NCBI RefSeq assembly: GCF_029893805.1 | Contig: NZ_JARXYP010000002.1 | Location: forward strand, 558,001 to 622,000 | Origin: Streptomyces sp. SAI-135 | Lineage (GTDB): Bacteria; Actinomycetota; Actinomycetes; Streptomycetales; Streptomycetaceae | DNA: 64,000 nt | Reading direction: 5' to 3' | Part shown: piece after piece, positions 49,353 to 57,484 of the stretch | Layout of the letters: every line of letters begins with the position of its first letter | Position numbering within the stretch: the first letter of the stretch is position 1 | Notes under the pieces: model-generated | Databases searched by the model: none | The model's input: the letters and a program-made list of their open reading frames with translations, nothing else | Told to the model about the DNA's origin: nothing | Made by a program: the position numbers and the translations under genes

Positions 49353-49381
49353 GTTCAACTGCTGCTCGGCAGCGGTTGAAC
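49353..49381. promoter_or_regulatory. StrR-like operator palindrome in the divergent mbtH / hydrolase promoter region
   Basis: This 29-bp palindrome has 13-bp arms with one mismatch around a 3-nt centre. The left arm begins GTTCAACTGC and the right arm ends GCGGTTGAAC. The published StrR site is GTTCGACTG-N11-CAGTCGAAC. Here the outer 9-mers are also separated by 11 nt. It lies between the NRPS and transporter operons, flanked on both sides by CATAG-containing hexamers at 27 and 30 nt. The StrR-like regulator at 54315-55403 is the likely binder. That is inference. Confidence 0.75.
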
Positions 49382-49411
49382 ACTGCCTCTCCGCGTTCCA
49401 TCAGTGGCTGG

Positions 49412-49419
49412 CATAGTGT
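49412..49419 (+). promoter_or_regulatory. Possible -10 element for the hydrolase-transporter operon
   Basis: CATAGTGT begins 30 nt beyond the palindrome ending at 49381 and about 55 nt before the TTG start. A similar CATAGTG follows the second palindrome at 57428. Confidence 0.35.
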
Positions 49420-49471
49420 GCGCGGTGTCCTGGTGAAGCCAACTCCACAACGCGCGGACACGGAGGCCATC

Positions 49472-50284
49472 TTGCCTTACGTACGGAGCAACGGCATCCA
49501 GCTCGCCTACGAGGTTTCCGGATCCGGTGCGAATGTCTTGCTCATCATGGGTTCGGGTGCCTCGGCGCGGGTCTGGGAGATGTACCAGACGCCGGCGCTC
49601 AACGCCGCCGGATACCGTACCTGCGCATTTGACAACAGGGGTATAGCGCCTTCCGCGATTCCTCCGGGGAAATACTCGCTCGACGACATGGTGGCGGACA
49701 CCGCCGGCCTGATCGAGGCCCTGGACCTGGCACCGTGCCATGTCGTCGGAGTCTCCCTGGGCGCGCTCATCGCGCAGGAACTCGCGATAGAGCAACCTCA
49801 GTTGGTGCGCTCCGCGGTGCTGGCGGCGACCAAGTCCCGGTCCGATCGGGCGCGTCGGGCGCAGGACGCGGCGAACCGGGCGTTGCGCGAGAGCGGCATC
49901 GAACTGCCGCGCGCGTACCGGGCGGCGAAGACGGTCTTCGACATGTTGTCGCCCGTGACCGTCGACGACGACGGCGCCGTGGCGGAGTGGCTCGACCTGT
50001 TCGAGTACTCCGGCGACGGCACTGCCGGCGGCGGCCAGGGCTGGATCGACACCGGTCAGGACCGGCGTACGGAGTTGGCGCGGGTCACGGCGCCCTGCCG
50101 GGTGATCACGTTCACCGATGACCGCATCAGCCCGCCCCATCTGGGCGCGGAGGTCGCCGAGGCGATCCCCGACTGCGACCTCGTGGAGCTGGAGGACTGC
50201 GGCCATCTCGGCTACCTGGAGCGCCCGGAGCCCTTCAACCAGGCGGTCATCGAGTTCCTCGACAAGCACAGTTCGCTCGGTTGA
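49472..50284 (+). CDS. Alpha/beta hydrolase
   Basis: A 270-residue alpha/beta-fold hydrolase. It has the nucleophile elbow GVSLG (Ser95), an oxyanion region LLIMGSGAS, an acid near Asp216 in TDDRISPP, and His245 in DCGHLGYLE. The start is taken as TTG 49472, because CGGAGG lies 6-7 nt upstream and the homologous fold begins at once (MPYVRSNGIQLAYE). A GTG at 49328 is in frame, but translation from it would run through the operator palindrome. It is the first gene of an operon with the transporters; the next start is 33 nt downstream. It is not a typical type II thioesterase (GHSMG). It could cleave or edit an intermediate or the product, but the substrate is unknown. Confidence 0.85.
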   Translation: MPYVRSNGIQLAYEVSGSGANVLLIMGSGASARVWEMYQTPALNAAGYRTCAFDNRGIAPSAIPPGKYSLDDMVADTAGLIEALDLAPCHVVGVSLGALIAQELAIEQPQLVRSAVLAATKSRSDRARRAQDAANRALRESGIELPRAYRAAKTVFDMLSPVTVDDDGAVAEWLDLFEYSGDGTAGGGQGWIDTGQDRRTELARVTAPCRVITFTDDRISPPHLGAEVAEAIPDCDLVELEDCGHLGYLERPEPFNQAVIEFLDKHSSLG

Positions 50285-50317
50285 CCGCAGCCGGGCCCCG
50301 ATCGGAAGGAAGTCCCC

Positions 50318-52258
50318 ATGGCGATGATGGGCGGCCCGGAACCCCTCGGTCCCCGGCGTATGAGGTTCAACGACGAGTCGATCACCCGTCAGCAGATCAA
50401 GCCCGGCACCGTGCGCAGGATCGTGCCGTACGCGCTGCGTCACCGTGGCGCCCTGACCGCGATGCTGCTGGCGACGGCGGCGGACGCGCTGATCACGGCG
50501 TCGAGTCCGGTACTGCTGAAGGTGATCATCGACGAGGGCATCGTGCACGACCGTCTCTCGCTGGTGGTCGGCCTGTCGCTGACACTGGTGGGTCTGGCGA
50601 TCCTGGATGCCGGGGCGATCTACTGCCAGGCGCTGTTCTCCGGACGTATCGGCCACGGCCTCGTCTACACGCTGCGTACCCAGGTGTTCCGGCATGTGCA
50701 GAAGCAGCCGGTCGCGTTCTTCACCAGGACCCAGACCGGTTCCCTGGTGAGCAGGCTGAACACCGACATCATCGGGGCGCAGCAGGTCGTCTCCTCGGTG
50801 CTGTCCCAGTCCGTGTCCATCGTGCTGACGATGGCTCTGGTGGTGTCGGCGATGTTCTACCTGTCCTGGCAGATATCGGCGGTCGCACTGCTGATGATCC
50901 CGATCTTCTTCCTGCCGGCGAAGATCTTCGGCAAGCGGGTGCAGCGGCTGGTGCGGGCCGCGATGGAGCAGGACGCCCAGATGGGCTCGATCATGAACGA
51001 GCGGTTCAACGTGGCCGGCGCGATGCTTTCCAAGCTGTACGGCCGGCCGGAGCAGGAGGCCGACTCCTTCGACGCCAAGGCGGGGAAGGTGCGCGATCTG
51101 CGGGTCACGCAGGACGTGTACGGCCGGATGTTCTTCATCGCCACCACACTCCTGACCGCCTGCACCACGGCCCTGGTGTACGGCCTGGGCGGCAGCCTGG
51201 TCATCGACGGGGTACTGCAGATCGGCACCCTGGTCGCGCTGACGACGCTGCTGTTCCGGCTGTACGGGCCGATCAACCAGATGACCAGCATCCAGCGCAA
51301 CATCATCTCGGCGGTCGTGAGCTTCGACCGTGTCTTCGAAGTCCTGGACCTCAAGCCCCTGCTGGAGGAGCGTCCGGACGCCCGGCCACTGCCCAGGTCC
51401 GCAGAGACGGCCCCGGACATCGAGTTCGACGGGGTGTCGTTCCGCTATCCGGCGGCCTCGCAGGTCTCGCTGAGGTCGCTGGAGACGCTGGAGCGCCGCG
51501 CGCCGGAGAAGGTCGACGACAGCTGGATCCTCCGGGACGTCAACTTCCGTGCTCCCGCCGGGCAGTTGACCGCTCTGGTCGGGCCGTCGGGCGCGGGCAA
51601 GAGCACGATCACGCATCTGGTGCCGCGGCTGTACGACGCGTTGGAGGGTTCCGTGCGGATCGGCGGGCACGATGTGCGCGAGCTGACGTTCGCGTCGTTG
51701 CGTGAGCAGATCGGTGTGGTGACACAGGACGCGCACCTCTTCCACGACACGATCCGCACCAATCTGCTGTACGCCACTCCGGACGCCTCGGACGGCGAGC
51801 TGGAGGAGGCGTGCCGCTCGGCGCGTATCTGGGACGTCATCGACGCGCTGCCGGACGGTCTCGACACCGTGGTCGGCGACCGCGGTTACCGGCTCTCCGG
51901 TGGTGAGAAGCAGCGCATCGCGCTGGCGCGGGTGCTGCTGAAGTCGCCGCCAATCGTGGTGCTCGACGAGGCCACGGCACATCTGGACTCGGAGTCGGAG
52001 GCGGCGATCCAGCAGGCGCTGGCGAACGCGCTGCACGGCCGCACGTCCCTGGTGATCGCGCACCGGCTGTCCACGATCCGGCACGCCGACCAGATCCTGG
52101 TCATCGACTCGGGACGGGTACGGGAGCGCGGCACCCATGACTCGTTGCTGGCGGCGGACGGGCTGTACGCGCAGCTGTACCACACGCAGTTCTCCCGGCA
52201 GGCGCCGACGAACGGCGCGGGGCGCCGGCTCGGAGTACCGATGCCGGACCCGTCCTGA
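50318..52258 (+). CDS. ABC exporter, fused membrane and ATPase domains
   Basis: A 646-residue half-size ABC exporter. The N-terminal membrane domain (about 35-330) has roughly six hydrophobic segments. The ATPase domain has Walker A GPSGAGKST (422-430), signature LSGGEKQR (526-533), Walker B IVVLDEATAHLD (546-557) and switch His582. GGAAGGAAG precedes the ATG. It probably works as a homodimer in the plasma membrane. Transporters of this type occur in clusters for large peptide antibiotics such as ramoplanin, so it is the best candidate for product export. The signature and switch residues look intact. Confidence 0.95.
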   Translation: MAMMGGPEPLGPRRMRFNDESITRQQIKPGTVRRIVPYALRHRGALTAMLLATAADALITASSPVLLKVIIDEGIVHDRLSLVVGLSLTLVGLAILDAGAIYCQALFSGRIGHGLVYTLRTQVFRHVQKQPVAFFTRTQTGSLVSRLNTDIIGAQQVVSSVLSQSVSIVLTMALVVSAMFYLSWQISAVALLMIPIFFLPAKIFGKRVQRLVRAAMEQDAQMGSIMNERFNVAGAMLSKLYGRPEQEADSFDAKAGKVRDLRVTQDVYGRMFFIATTLLTACTTALVYGLGGSLVIDGVLQIGTLVALTTLLFRLYGPINQMTSIQRNIISAVVSFDRVFEVLDLKPLLEERPDARPLPRSAETAPDIEFDGVSFRYPAASQVSLRSLETLERRAPEKVDDSWILRDVNFRAPAGQLTALVGPSGAGKSTITHLVPRLYDALEGSVRIGGHDVRELTFASLREQIGVVTQDAHLFHDTIRTNLLYATPDASDGELEEACRSARIWDVIDALPDGLDTVVGDRGYRLSGGEKQRIALARVLLKSPPIVVLDEATAHLDSESEAAIQQALANALHGRTSLVIAHRLSTIRHADQILVIDSGRVRERGTHDSLLAADGLYAQLYHTQFSRQAPTNGAGRRLGVPMPDPS

Positions 52259-52288
52259 CGGGGACCCCCCACATGAGGAGCAATGGAG

Positions 52289-53185
52289 ATGACGTTGGCG
52301 ATCGAGGCGGACGGCCTCGGCAAACGGTACGGCCGGCACGCCGCGCTCTCGGACGTCGAGCTGCGGATACCGTCCGGCCGGGTGGTGGGCCTGGTCGGCC
52401 CGAACGGGGCGGGCAAGTCGACCCTGCTGGGGCTGACCTGCGGGCTCATCGAGCCGTCCGAGGGCAGCATCGCGGTCCTCGGACGGCGGCCCGGCAGCAG
52501 CGCTGAGCAACTGGCGCGCGTGGGGTTCGTGGCCCAGGACACGCCGGTGTACGGCAACTTGACGGTCGGGGAGCATCTGCGGCTGGGTGCCAAGCTCAAC
52601 CCGCGCTGGGACCAGGGCCTGGCGGAGGGCCGTATCCGGCAGACCGGACTCGACCCCGGTCGGAAGGCCGGGCGCCTGTCGGGCGGGCAGCGGGCGCAGC
52701 TCGCCCTGACCGTCGCTGCGGCCAAGCGGCCCGAACTGCTGGTCTGCGACGAGCCGGTGGCCTCGCTGGACCCGCTGGCGCGCCGCGGGTTCCTGGACAC
52801 GCTGATGGAGTTCGTCACCGATCTCGATGTGGGTGTGGTCCTTTCCTCGCATCTGCTGGGTGACCTGGAGAAGGTCTGCGACCACTTGGTGGTGCTGGCC
52901 GACGGCCGGGTGCGGCTCACCGGCGAGGCCGACGATCTGGTGGCCGACCACTACCGGCTGACCGGCAGCCGCGAGGACCTGGCGGAACTCCCGGACACGA
53001 CCGAGGTCGTCAAGTCCGAGCACACCGGGGGCCGCAGCACGCTGATCGTCCACTCCCCCGGCCCCGTGCCGTACGGCATCCGGGCCGAGCATCCGGATCT
53101 GGAGGACGTGATCCTGGCGTACCTGGAGCGGGCCGCGAACCCTTCCGCGGCCGTCTCGCAGCAGAGCCGGGAGGCCCGCCCATGA
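52289..53185 (+). CDS. ABC transporter ATP-binding protein
   Basis: A 298-residue ATPase. Walker A is GPNGAGKST (37-45), the signature is LSGGQRAQLAL, Walker B is ELLVCDEPVASLD, and the switch His is in SSHLLGD. The start at 52289 is preferred, because GAGGAG then lies 8 nt upstream. ATG 52283 would leave only 2 nt. The stop overlaps the permease start as ATGA, so the two are a translationally coupled ABC-2-type pair. The C-terminal 80 residues after the ATPase core are typical of antibiotic-export ATPases. Role: self-protection or a second export route. Confidence 0.93.
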   Translation: MTLAIEADGLGKRYGRHAALSDVELRIPSGRVVGLVGPNGAGKSTLLGLTCGLIEPSEGSIAVLGRRPGSSAEQLARVGFVAQDTPVYGNLTVGEHLRLGAKLNPRWDQGLAEGRIRQTGLDPGRKAGRLSGGQRAQLALTVAAAKRPELLVCDEPVASLDPLARRGFLDTLMEFVTDLDVGVVLSSHLLGDLEKVCDHLVVLADGRVRLTGEADDLVADHYRLTGSREDLAELPDTTEVVKSEHTGGRSTLIVHSPGPVPYGIRAEHPDLEDVILAYLERAANPSAAVSQQSREARP

Positions 53186-54174
53186 CCTGGCTCACCTGGC
53201 GCCAGTTCCGCGCCCAGGCCGTGACCGCGGCGGCCGCGCTCGCCGTCCTCGCGGGCCTGCTGGTCGTCCTCGGTCTGCGGCTGCGCGACAGCTACGACCA
53301 GGACATCGCCGGCTGCGGTTCCGCGAACAGCTGCGGCACCGCCCGGGACGCGTTCCTGGAGCAGTACGACACCCTGCTGTTCCTGGTCAGCGTGGTGCTC
53401 CTCGCGGTGCCCGCGCTGGTCGGCATCTTCTGGGGCGCCCCTTTGGTCACCCGTGAACTGGAGTCGGGCACCCACCGGTTGGTGTGGAGCCAGAGCGTGA
53501 CGCGCACCCGCTGGCTGGCGGTGAAACTGGCTGTGCCCGCGCTGGCCGCGGTGGTGTTCTCCGGCGCCTTCAGCCTGTTGCTGACCTGGGCGGCGAGTCC
53601 GTACGACACCGTGGAGGGCGACCGCTTCGGTGCGCTGTCGTTCGGCTCGCGCAATGTCACCCCGCTGGCGTACTCGGTGTTCGCCTTCGTCCTTGCCACG
53701 ACCCTCGGGATCCTGGTGCGGCACACGCTGGCGGCGATGGCCGTCACCCTGGCCGTCCTGGTGGCGGTCCAGCTGGCGGTTCCGTTCCTGGTCCGCCCGG
53801 AGTTGCGGGAGCCGGTGCGGACGACGCAGGCGCTGACCGCTCAGGCGGCGGCAACCGCGCGTCTCCATCTGGGCGGGCAGCATGTGCAGGTCCTTGACTA
53901 CGTGATCGCTGGCGCCTGGGTGCTGGACTCCACCCACGACCTGCTCGACTCCGAGGACAAGCCGGTACTGACCGACGACGTCAAGGGCTGTCTGACCGGG
54001 AACCGGGCCAAGGACGTGGCCTGTCTGTCCGCGAAGGACCTGCACTTCGAGGTGACGTACCAGCCGGCCGACCGCTACTGGGCTTTCCAGTGGACGGAGT
54101 TCGCCGGTTACACGGCGGCGGCCGGTCTGCTGGCGGCGTTCAGCCTGCGCTGGATCCGCCGGCCGATGGTGTGA
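53182..54174 (+). CDS. ABC-2-type transporter permease
   Basis: A 330-residue membrane protein with about six hydrophobic segments, including one near the N terminus (AAALAVLAGLLVVLGL), LLFLVSVVLLAVPALVG, LAAVVFSGAFSLLLTW, MAVTLAVLVAVQLAVPFLV and a C-terminal YTAAAGLLAAFSL. Two soluble loops are long. The first has two Cys (CGSANSC), and the one before the last segment has CLTGN and VACLS, so outside disulfides are possible. It starts at the ATGA overlap with the ATPase gene and should be its partner. It ends the operon 40 bp before a strong terminator. Confidence 0.9.
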   Translation: MTWLTWRQFRAQAVTAAAALAVLAGLLVVLGLRLRDSYDQDIAGCGSANSCGTARDAFLEQYDTLLFLVSVVLLAVPALVGIFWGAPLVTRELESGTHRLVWSQSVTRTRWLAVKLAVPALAAVVFSGAFSLLLTWAASPYDTVEGDRFGALSFGSRNVTPLAYSVFAFVLATTLGILVRHTLAAMAVTLAVLVAVQLAVPFLVRPELREPVRTTQALTAQAAATARLHLGGQHVQVLDYVIAGAWVLDSTHDLLDSEDKPVLTDDVKGCLTGNRAKDVACLSAKDLHFEVTYQPADRYWAFQWTEFAGYTAAAGLLAAFSLRWIRRPMV

Positions 54175-54213
54175 CAAGCGCGGGGATCCACCGGGCGTCA
54201 CCGCACCCCGTGC

Positions 54214-54270
54214 AACGCGATACGGCGCCTGCCCCGGTCTCTTTGACCGGGGCAGGCGCCGTATCGCGTT
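54214..54270. terminator. Bidirectional terminator hairpin between convergent genes
   Basis: A perfect 26-bp inverted repeat with a 5-nt loop (TCTTT), from AACGCGATACGG on the left to CCGTATCGCGTT on the right. It lies between the permease stop (54174) and the end of the convergent StrR-like gene (54315). There is no T-tract, which is usual for GC-rich actinomycete terminators. Position and symmetry suit termination from both sides. Confidence 0.85.
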
Positions 54271-54314
54271 CATCGCGCCCGCTTCACGTGCTGGCCCGGG
54301 GGCCGGGACTCCTG

Positions 54315-55403
54315 TCAGGAGCGTTCCCGCTCCTCGAGTTCCTGCGCGAACTCCTGCCATGTCTCGGCGTACTGCCGTGCGAGCCGGGCCACCAGGTCAC
54401 CGCAGTGCGGGGGCACCACGGTGCTCAGCTCTGACCACACCGCCGGGCCGATGGCGTTCTGCTGGAGCAGGCGGAGCAGATGCCGACCGCCTTCCTTGTG
54501 CCGCAAGGAGGGGTCCCGCATCAGTTTGTCGAGCACCGGGCCCGGCTCGGGCGGCACCCGTGGGGGCTGATGGCTCTGGGTGGCCCGCTGCTCCGCCGAG
54601 GTGCCCGGCTCCTCTAATGGTTCGCCCGTGTCCACGGTGTCCGCCGAACCGTCCCTCGGGGGCGGTACCACCGGCATGGAAGCCGGTGGGAGACCGGAAC
54701 TGAGGCGCCTTCGTACGTCGCTCGCGGTCGCCGGGGAGATCCCCGCCAGCCGCGCCACCTCCCGCAGCGATGCCTCCGGCCGGTCGGCCAGCACTTCCGC
54801 GGCCCGCAGCCGGCCTTCCACGCTGTTCACCGGGCGGACCTTGCCGTCCCGGCCGACCCTCGCGTTCAGCTGGGGCAGTGCGTCGGCCGAACGGCGTCGG
54901 ATGGCCGCGACGGTCTTCGCGCCGAGTCCGGCTGACCGCGCGATGGCCCGGTCCGACAGATGCGGATGGGTGATCATGATCTTGGTGGCGGCGGCTCGCC
55001 GGTCGGCCTGGGAGAGGGGGAAGCCGTGCGTCACATTGGCTTCGACCGCTCGCAGGAAAGCGTCCTCCTCGGGGCCGTCGAAGAATTCGACCTCGATTTC
55101 CTGCTGGCCGCGCCATAAGGTCGCGAGCAGCCGGTGCATCCCGTCGATCACCCGCATGGTGTGCCGATCGACGAGTATGGGAGGGAACGGCGTCTCGATC
55201 TCGGCGAGTCTGGCTATGTGCTCGCGGTCCTGACCTTCCATCCGCGGCGACTCGCCCGGCCGCAGGGATGCTATGGGGACCGTCGTCGTCTCTTTGCTCC
55301 GGATATTCGATCGCCTCTCTGACCCAACTCTCTCCGTCCCGTCGGAATTGACAGCTCGCGGTTCACCGACTCGTTCCGGCAGCCCGGCGACCATTAGTTC
55401 CAT
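54315..55403 (-). CDS. StrR/ParB-like pathway-specific transcriptional activator
   Basis: A 362-residue protein of the ParB-like StrR family, whose members (StrR, Bbr, Tei15*, Dbv4) activate antibiotic clusters. The ParB-like region has ILVDRHTMRVIDGMHR (VIDGMHR at about 85-91). A helix-turn-helix follows at about 150-171 (SDRAIARSAGLGAKTVAAIR), and a second HTH-like segment (SLREVARLAGISPATASDVR) comes later. The start at ATG 55403 is preceded by GGGGGA; GTG/ATG codons up to 55460 are less likely. Two Leu codons are TTA (55116-55118 and 54615-54617), so translation should need the bldA tRNA. It converges on the transporter operon. The two palindromes at 49353 and 57350 fit its family's binding site. 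Confidence 0.92.
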   Translation of the reverse strand: MELMVAGLPERVGEPRAVNSDGTERVGSERRSNIRSKETTTVPIASLRPGESPRMEGQDREHIARLAEIETPFPPILVDRHTMRVIDGMHRLLATLWRGQQEIEVEFFDGPEEDAFLRAVEANVTHGFPLSQADRRAAATKIMITHPHLSDRAIARSAGLGAKTVAAIRRRSADALPQLNARVGRDGKVRPVNSVEGRLRAAEVLADRPEASLREVARLAGISPATASDVRRRLSSGLPPASMPVVPPPRDGSADTVDTGEPLEEPGTSAEQRATQSHQPPRVPPEPGPVLDKLMRDPSLRHKEGGRHLLRLLQQNAIGPAVWSELSTVVPPHCGDLVARLARQYAETWQEFAQELEERERS

Positions 55404-56205
55404 GTATCCCCCGTTGGCTTCTTCTGTGCAGCTGTGTCCCGTATGGCGCTGAACAATCAACTGGACCTGCCGCCCGAGATATCGAGCCGCGAACGGGGCA
55501 CTCCGGCTGGCTCTGACGGAACGGTGTTCAGGTTCTGCGGAAGCCGGTCGTCCGACGAGCCCACGGCTTCCCTCGAACTCCGCCCGTCACCCCTTCACGC
55601 GCTCGGCACTCATGACACTGCGGGCCCTGTGCAAGAGACCAACCCCCATCTTCATCAGTCGCCACGGCACTGTCGACCCTCTCGACCGATGCTGACGAAA
55701 GGTCTAGACACGCGAACGCGGCACCCGCGCCGATCAGGCCATCGAGTGTCAAGATCCGCACCTGAGCCTTCTTACCGGATTCTCATCGCAATAAGCGGAC
55801 GTCTTAATTCCACCCGCCGGCGCAAGGCCCCGACGGCCCATCTGGACAGAGCACGCGCCCCGGGCAAACATAGTCGCCAGCACAGCGAACCGGACGTCGC
55901 GGTTCATCTTCTGTTACGGGCCGCAACGCGGAACACATAATTCCGAACCACGGAATGATCTGTTCAGCCGACGGACGCACACACGCCGTTCAGGTCGCCG
56001 GTGGCGCCGGCGGATACTCCCGATTGTTCGGAATCCACGGACACACCGATGCGGACGGGGCGCGTATATCCGTCCCGCGTCCGTCTCGATCCTCCTCGTA
56101 TTCACCCAGAGGCCGACGAACCGTACGGCTCTCGCGGCCCCCGCCCGCGCTCGCCTCTCTCCTCCCCCTCTCCCTCTCCCTCTCCCGGAAACGGACGCAG
56201 CCGCG
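55404..56205. other. Intergenic region of about 800 bp between the divergent regulator and tyrA genes
   Basis: No convincing gene is visible. It has lower GC and more TA-rich patches than its surroundings, for example near 55780-55810. A 6-bp inverted repeat, ATTCCG...CGGAAT, lies at 55940-55956. GTTCAG occurs twice (about 55961 and 55988). No copy of the GTTCAACTG-type palindrome was found, so the regulator gene does not show the operator seen elsewhere. The right end carries a pyrimidine tract just before tyrA. Confidence 0.6.
56154..56186 (-). other. Polypyrimidine tract with G-quadruplex-capable complement
   Basis: 33 uninterrupted pyrimidines on the plus strand, ending 19 nt before the tyrA ATG. 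The minus strand carries four G-runs spaced by AGA (GGGAGAGGGAGAGGGAGA, then GGGGG), which fits the G3N3 quadruplex pattern. The tract lies in the probable tyrA leader, which has only a weak ribosome site (CGGA, about 10 nt upstream). Confidence 0.6.
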
Positions 56206-57288
56206 ATGAAGACCGCCCTGGTGATCGGCACCGGCCTGATGGGAACCTCCGTCGCGCTCGCCCTGCGCGCGCACGGCGCGACCGTGCATCTGCGGGACAC
56301 GGACTCCGGCGCCGCACGAACCGCCGCCTCCCTCGGCGCCGGCACCGTCGTACCGCCCGAGGAACCGGTGGAACTCGCGGTGCTCGCCGTTCCGCCCGCC
56401 CTGGTCGCCGAGGTCCTCAGCGACGTCCAGGCCGAAGGCGTGGCCCGGCACTGCACCGATGTGGCCAGCGTCAAGGCGGGACCTCGCCAGGACGCCCTCG
56501 CCCTCGACTGCGACACCGCCCGCTATCTCGGCGGGCATCCGATGGCGGGCGGCGAGCGCGGTGGACCGCTGGCCGCCCGGGCCGACCTCTTCGAGGGCTG
56601 CACCTGGGTGTTGACGCCCACCGCGGACACCGGCACGGACACCCTCAACACCGTGCTGGAGCTGGTGTCCGCCTGCCGGGCGGTGCCGGTGGTGATGGCG
56701 GCGGAGGCCCACGACCGGGCCGTGGGGCTGGTCTCGCACGTCCCGCACGTGGTGGCCAGCCTGGTCGCCGCCCTGCTGACACGGGCGGAGGACCGCGAGG
56801 TGCGGCTGGCCGGTCCCGGGGTGCGCGATCTGACCCGGATCGCGGGCGCGGACCCGCGCCTGTGGGTGGACATACTCAGCGCCAACTCACTCGTCGTGGC
56901 CGACCTGTTGGAGAGTCTGTCGGCGGGCCTGGAGGACGCGGTGGGCGCACTGCGCGCGATGGCCGCGACGGACGAGGCCAAGCGCGACCAAGGCGCCCGG
57001 GACGTCGAGGAGTTGCTCCGCAGGGGCGTGGCCGGCCGGGCACGGATCTCAGGCAAGCACGGTGTCCGTGCGACGCCCTACGAGACCGTGACGATTCGAA
57101 TCGGTGACCAACCGGGGGAACTGGCACGGCTGTTCACCGATGTCGGCCGGGCCGGGGTCAACATCGAGGACGTACATCTGGAGCACTCCACGGTGCAGCC
57201 GACCGGTCTGGTGCGCCTCAGCGTCGCCCAGGGGACCGCGATCGGGCTGGAGGAGTCGCTCGGCGCCCGGGGCTGGCGCAGGCGTTGA
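56206..57288 (+). CDS. tyrA: Prephenate dehydrogenase with ACT-like C terminus
   Basis: A 360-residue prephenate dehydrogenase, which converts prephenate and NAD+ to 4-hydroxyphenylpyruvate. That product is the substrate of HmaS and the Tyr precursor. The NAD-binding motif is VIGTGLMGTS (6-15). GGHPMAGGE (109-117) and SHVPH (177-181) are catalytic-region signatures. About 291-355 (YETVTIRIGDQPGELARLFT) is an ACT-like domain that may respond to Tyr. Extra prephenate dehydrogenases are usual in clusters that make Hpg, where they lift supply above primary metabolism. It is divergent from the regulator gene, and its ribosome site is poor. A palindromic operator separates it from the next gene, so it is probably a separate transcript. 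Confidence 0.93.
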   Translation: MKTALVIGTGLMGTSVALALRAHGATVHLRDTDSGAARTAASLGAGTVVPPEEPVELAVLAVPPALVAEVLSDVQAEGVARHCTDVASVKAGPRQDALALDCDTARYLGGHPMAGGERGGPLAARADLFEGCTWVLTPTADTGTDTLNTVLELVSACRAVPVVMAAEAHDRAVGLVSHVPHVVASLVAALLTRAEDREVRLAGPGVRDLTRIAGADPRLWVDILSANSLVVADLLESLSAGLEDAVGALRAMAATDEAKRDQGARDVEELLRRGVAGRARISGKHGVRATPYETVTIRIGDQPGELARLFTDVGRAGVNIEDVHLEHSTVQPTGLVRLSVAQGTAIGLEESLGARGWRRR

Positions 57289-57349
57289 CCTGCACCGCGG
57301 GGCAGTCACTTCCGGTTCGGATTCAAATCCCTTGCACCTTCCTATTTCA

Positions 57350-57399
57350 CGCCGGGTGGTGTTCAACTGCGGCAATACGCAGTTGAACACCACCCGGCG
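57350..57399. promoter_or_regulatory. StrR-like operator: long perfect palindrome upstream of the cmlA-like gene
   Basis: A perfect inverted repeat with 22-bp arms and a 6-nt centre (GCAATA). Its core (57361-57388) is GTTCAACTGC...GCAGTTGAAC, the same half-site as at 49353-49381, with 10 rather than 11 nt between the 9-mers. It could also fold as a terminator for tyrA. The shared core, and a CATAGT at 57428-57433, argue for an operator driving the operon that follows. Both roles are possible. Confidence 0.7.
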
Positions 57400-57427
57400 C
57401 TTCTTGTTCCACGGGCCGCAGGCGAGT

Positions 57428-57433
57428 CATAGT
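57428..57433 (+). promoter_or_regulatory. Possible -10 element of the cmlA-hmaS-hpg-dpg operon
   Basis: CATAGT (then GC) starts 40 nt after the core palindrome, against 31 nt at the other operator: a difference of about one helical turn. It lies 51 nt before the chosen start codon. Confidence 0.35.
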
Positions 57434-57484
57434 GCTGCACGGAGAACGGGAATTATGTTCCTTCTTTGGGAGGTAGGGGCGCGC

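Noticed and set aside
49328..49471. GTG start giving a longer hydrolase
   Set aside because: The extension runs through the palindromic operator and probable promoter and has no family similarity. TTG 49472 has a good ribosome site.
55528..55761. Possible 77-codon gene on the minus strand with an AGAAGG-like site
   Set aside because: Third codon positions are much less GC-rich than in neighbouring genes, and the product has no recognisable feature.
55434..55940. Plus-strand frame of 168 codons in the regulator-tyrA gap
   Set aside because: Composition is low-complexity, codon use is not actinomycete-like, and there is no ribosome site or similarity.
57104..57484. Extended N terminus of the CmlA-like protein from 57104
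   Set aside because: It overlaps the tyrA ACT region in another frame and crosses the long palindrome. The CmlA family begins at about the chosen Met.
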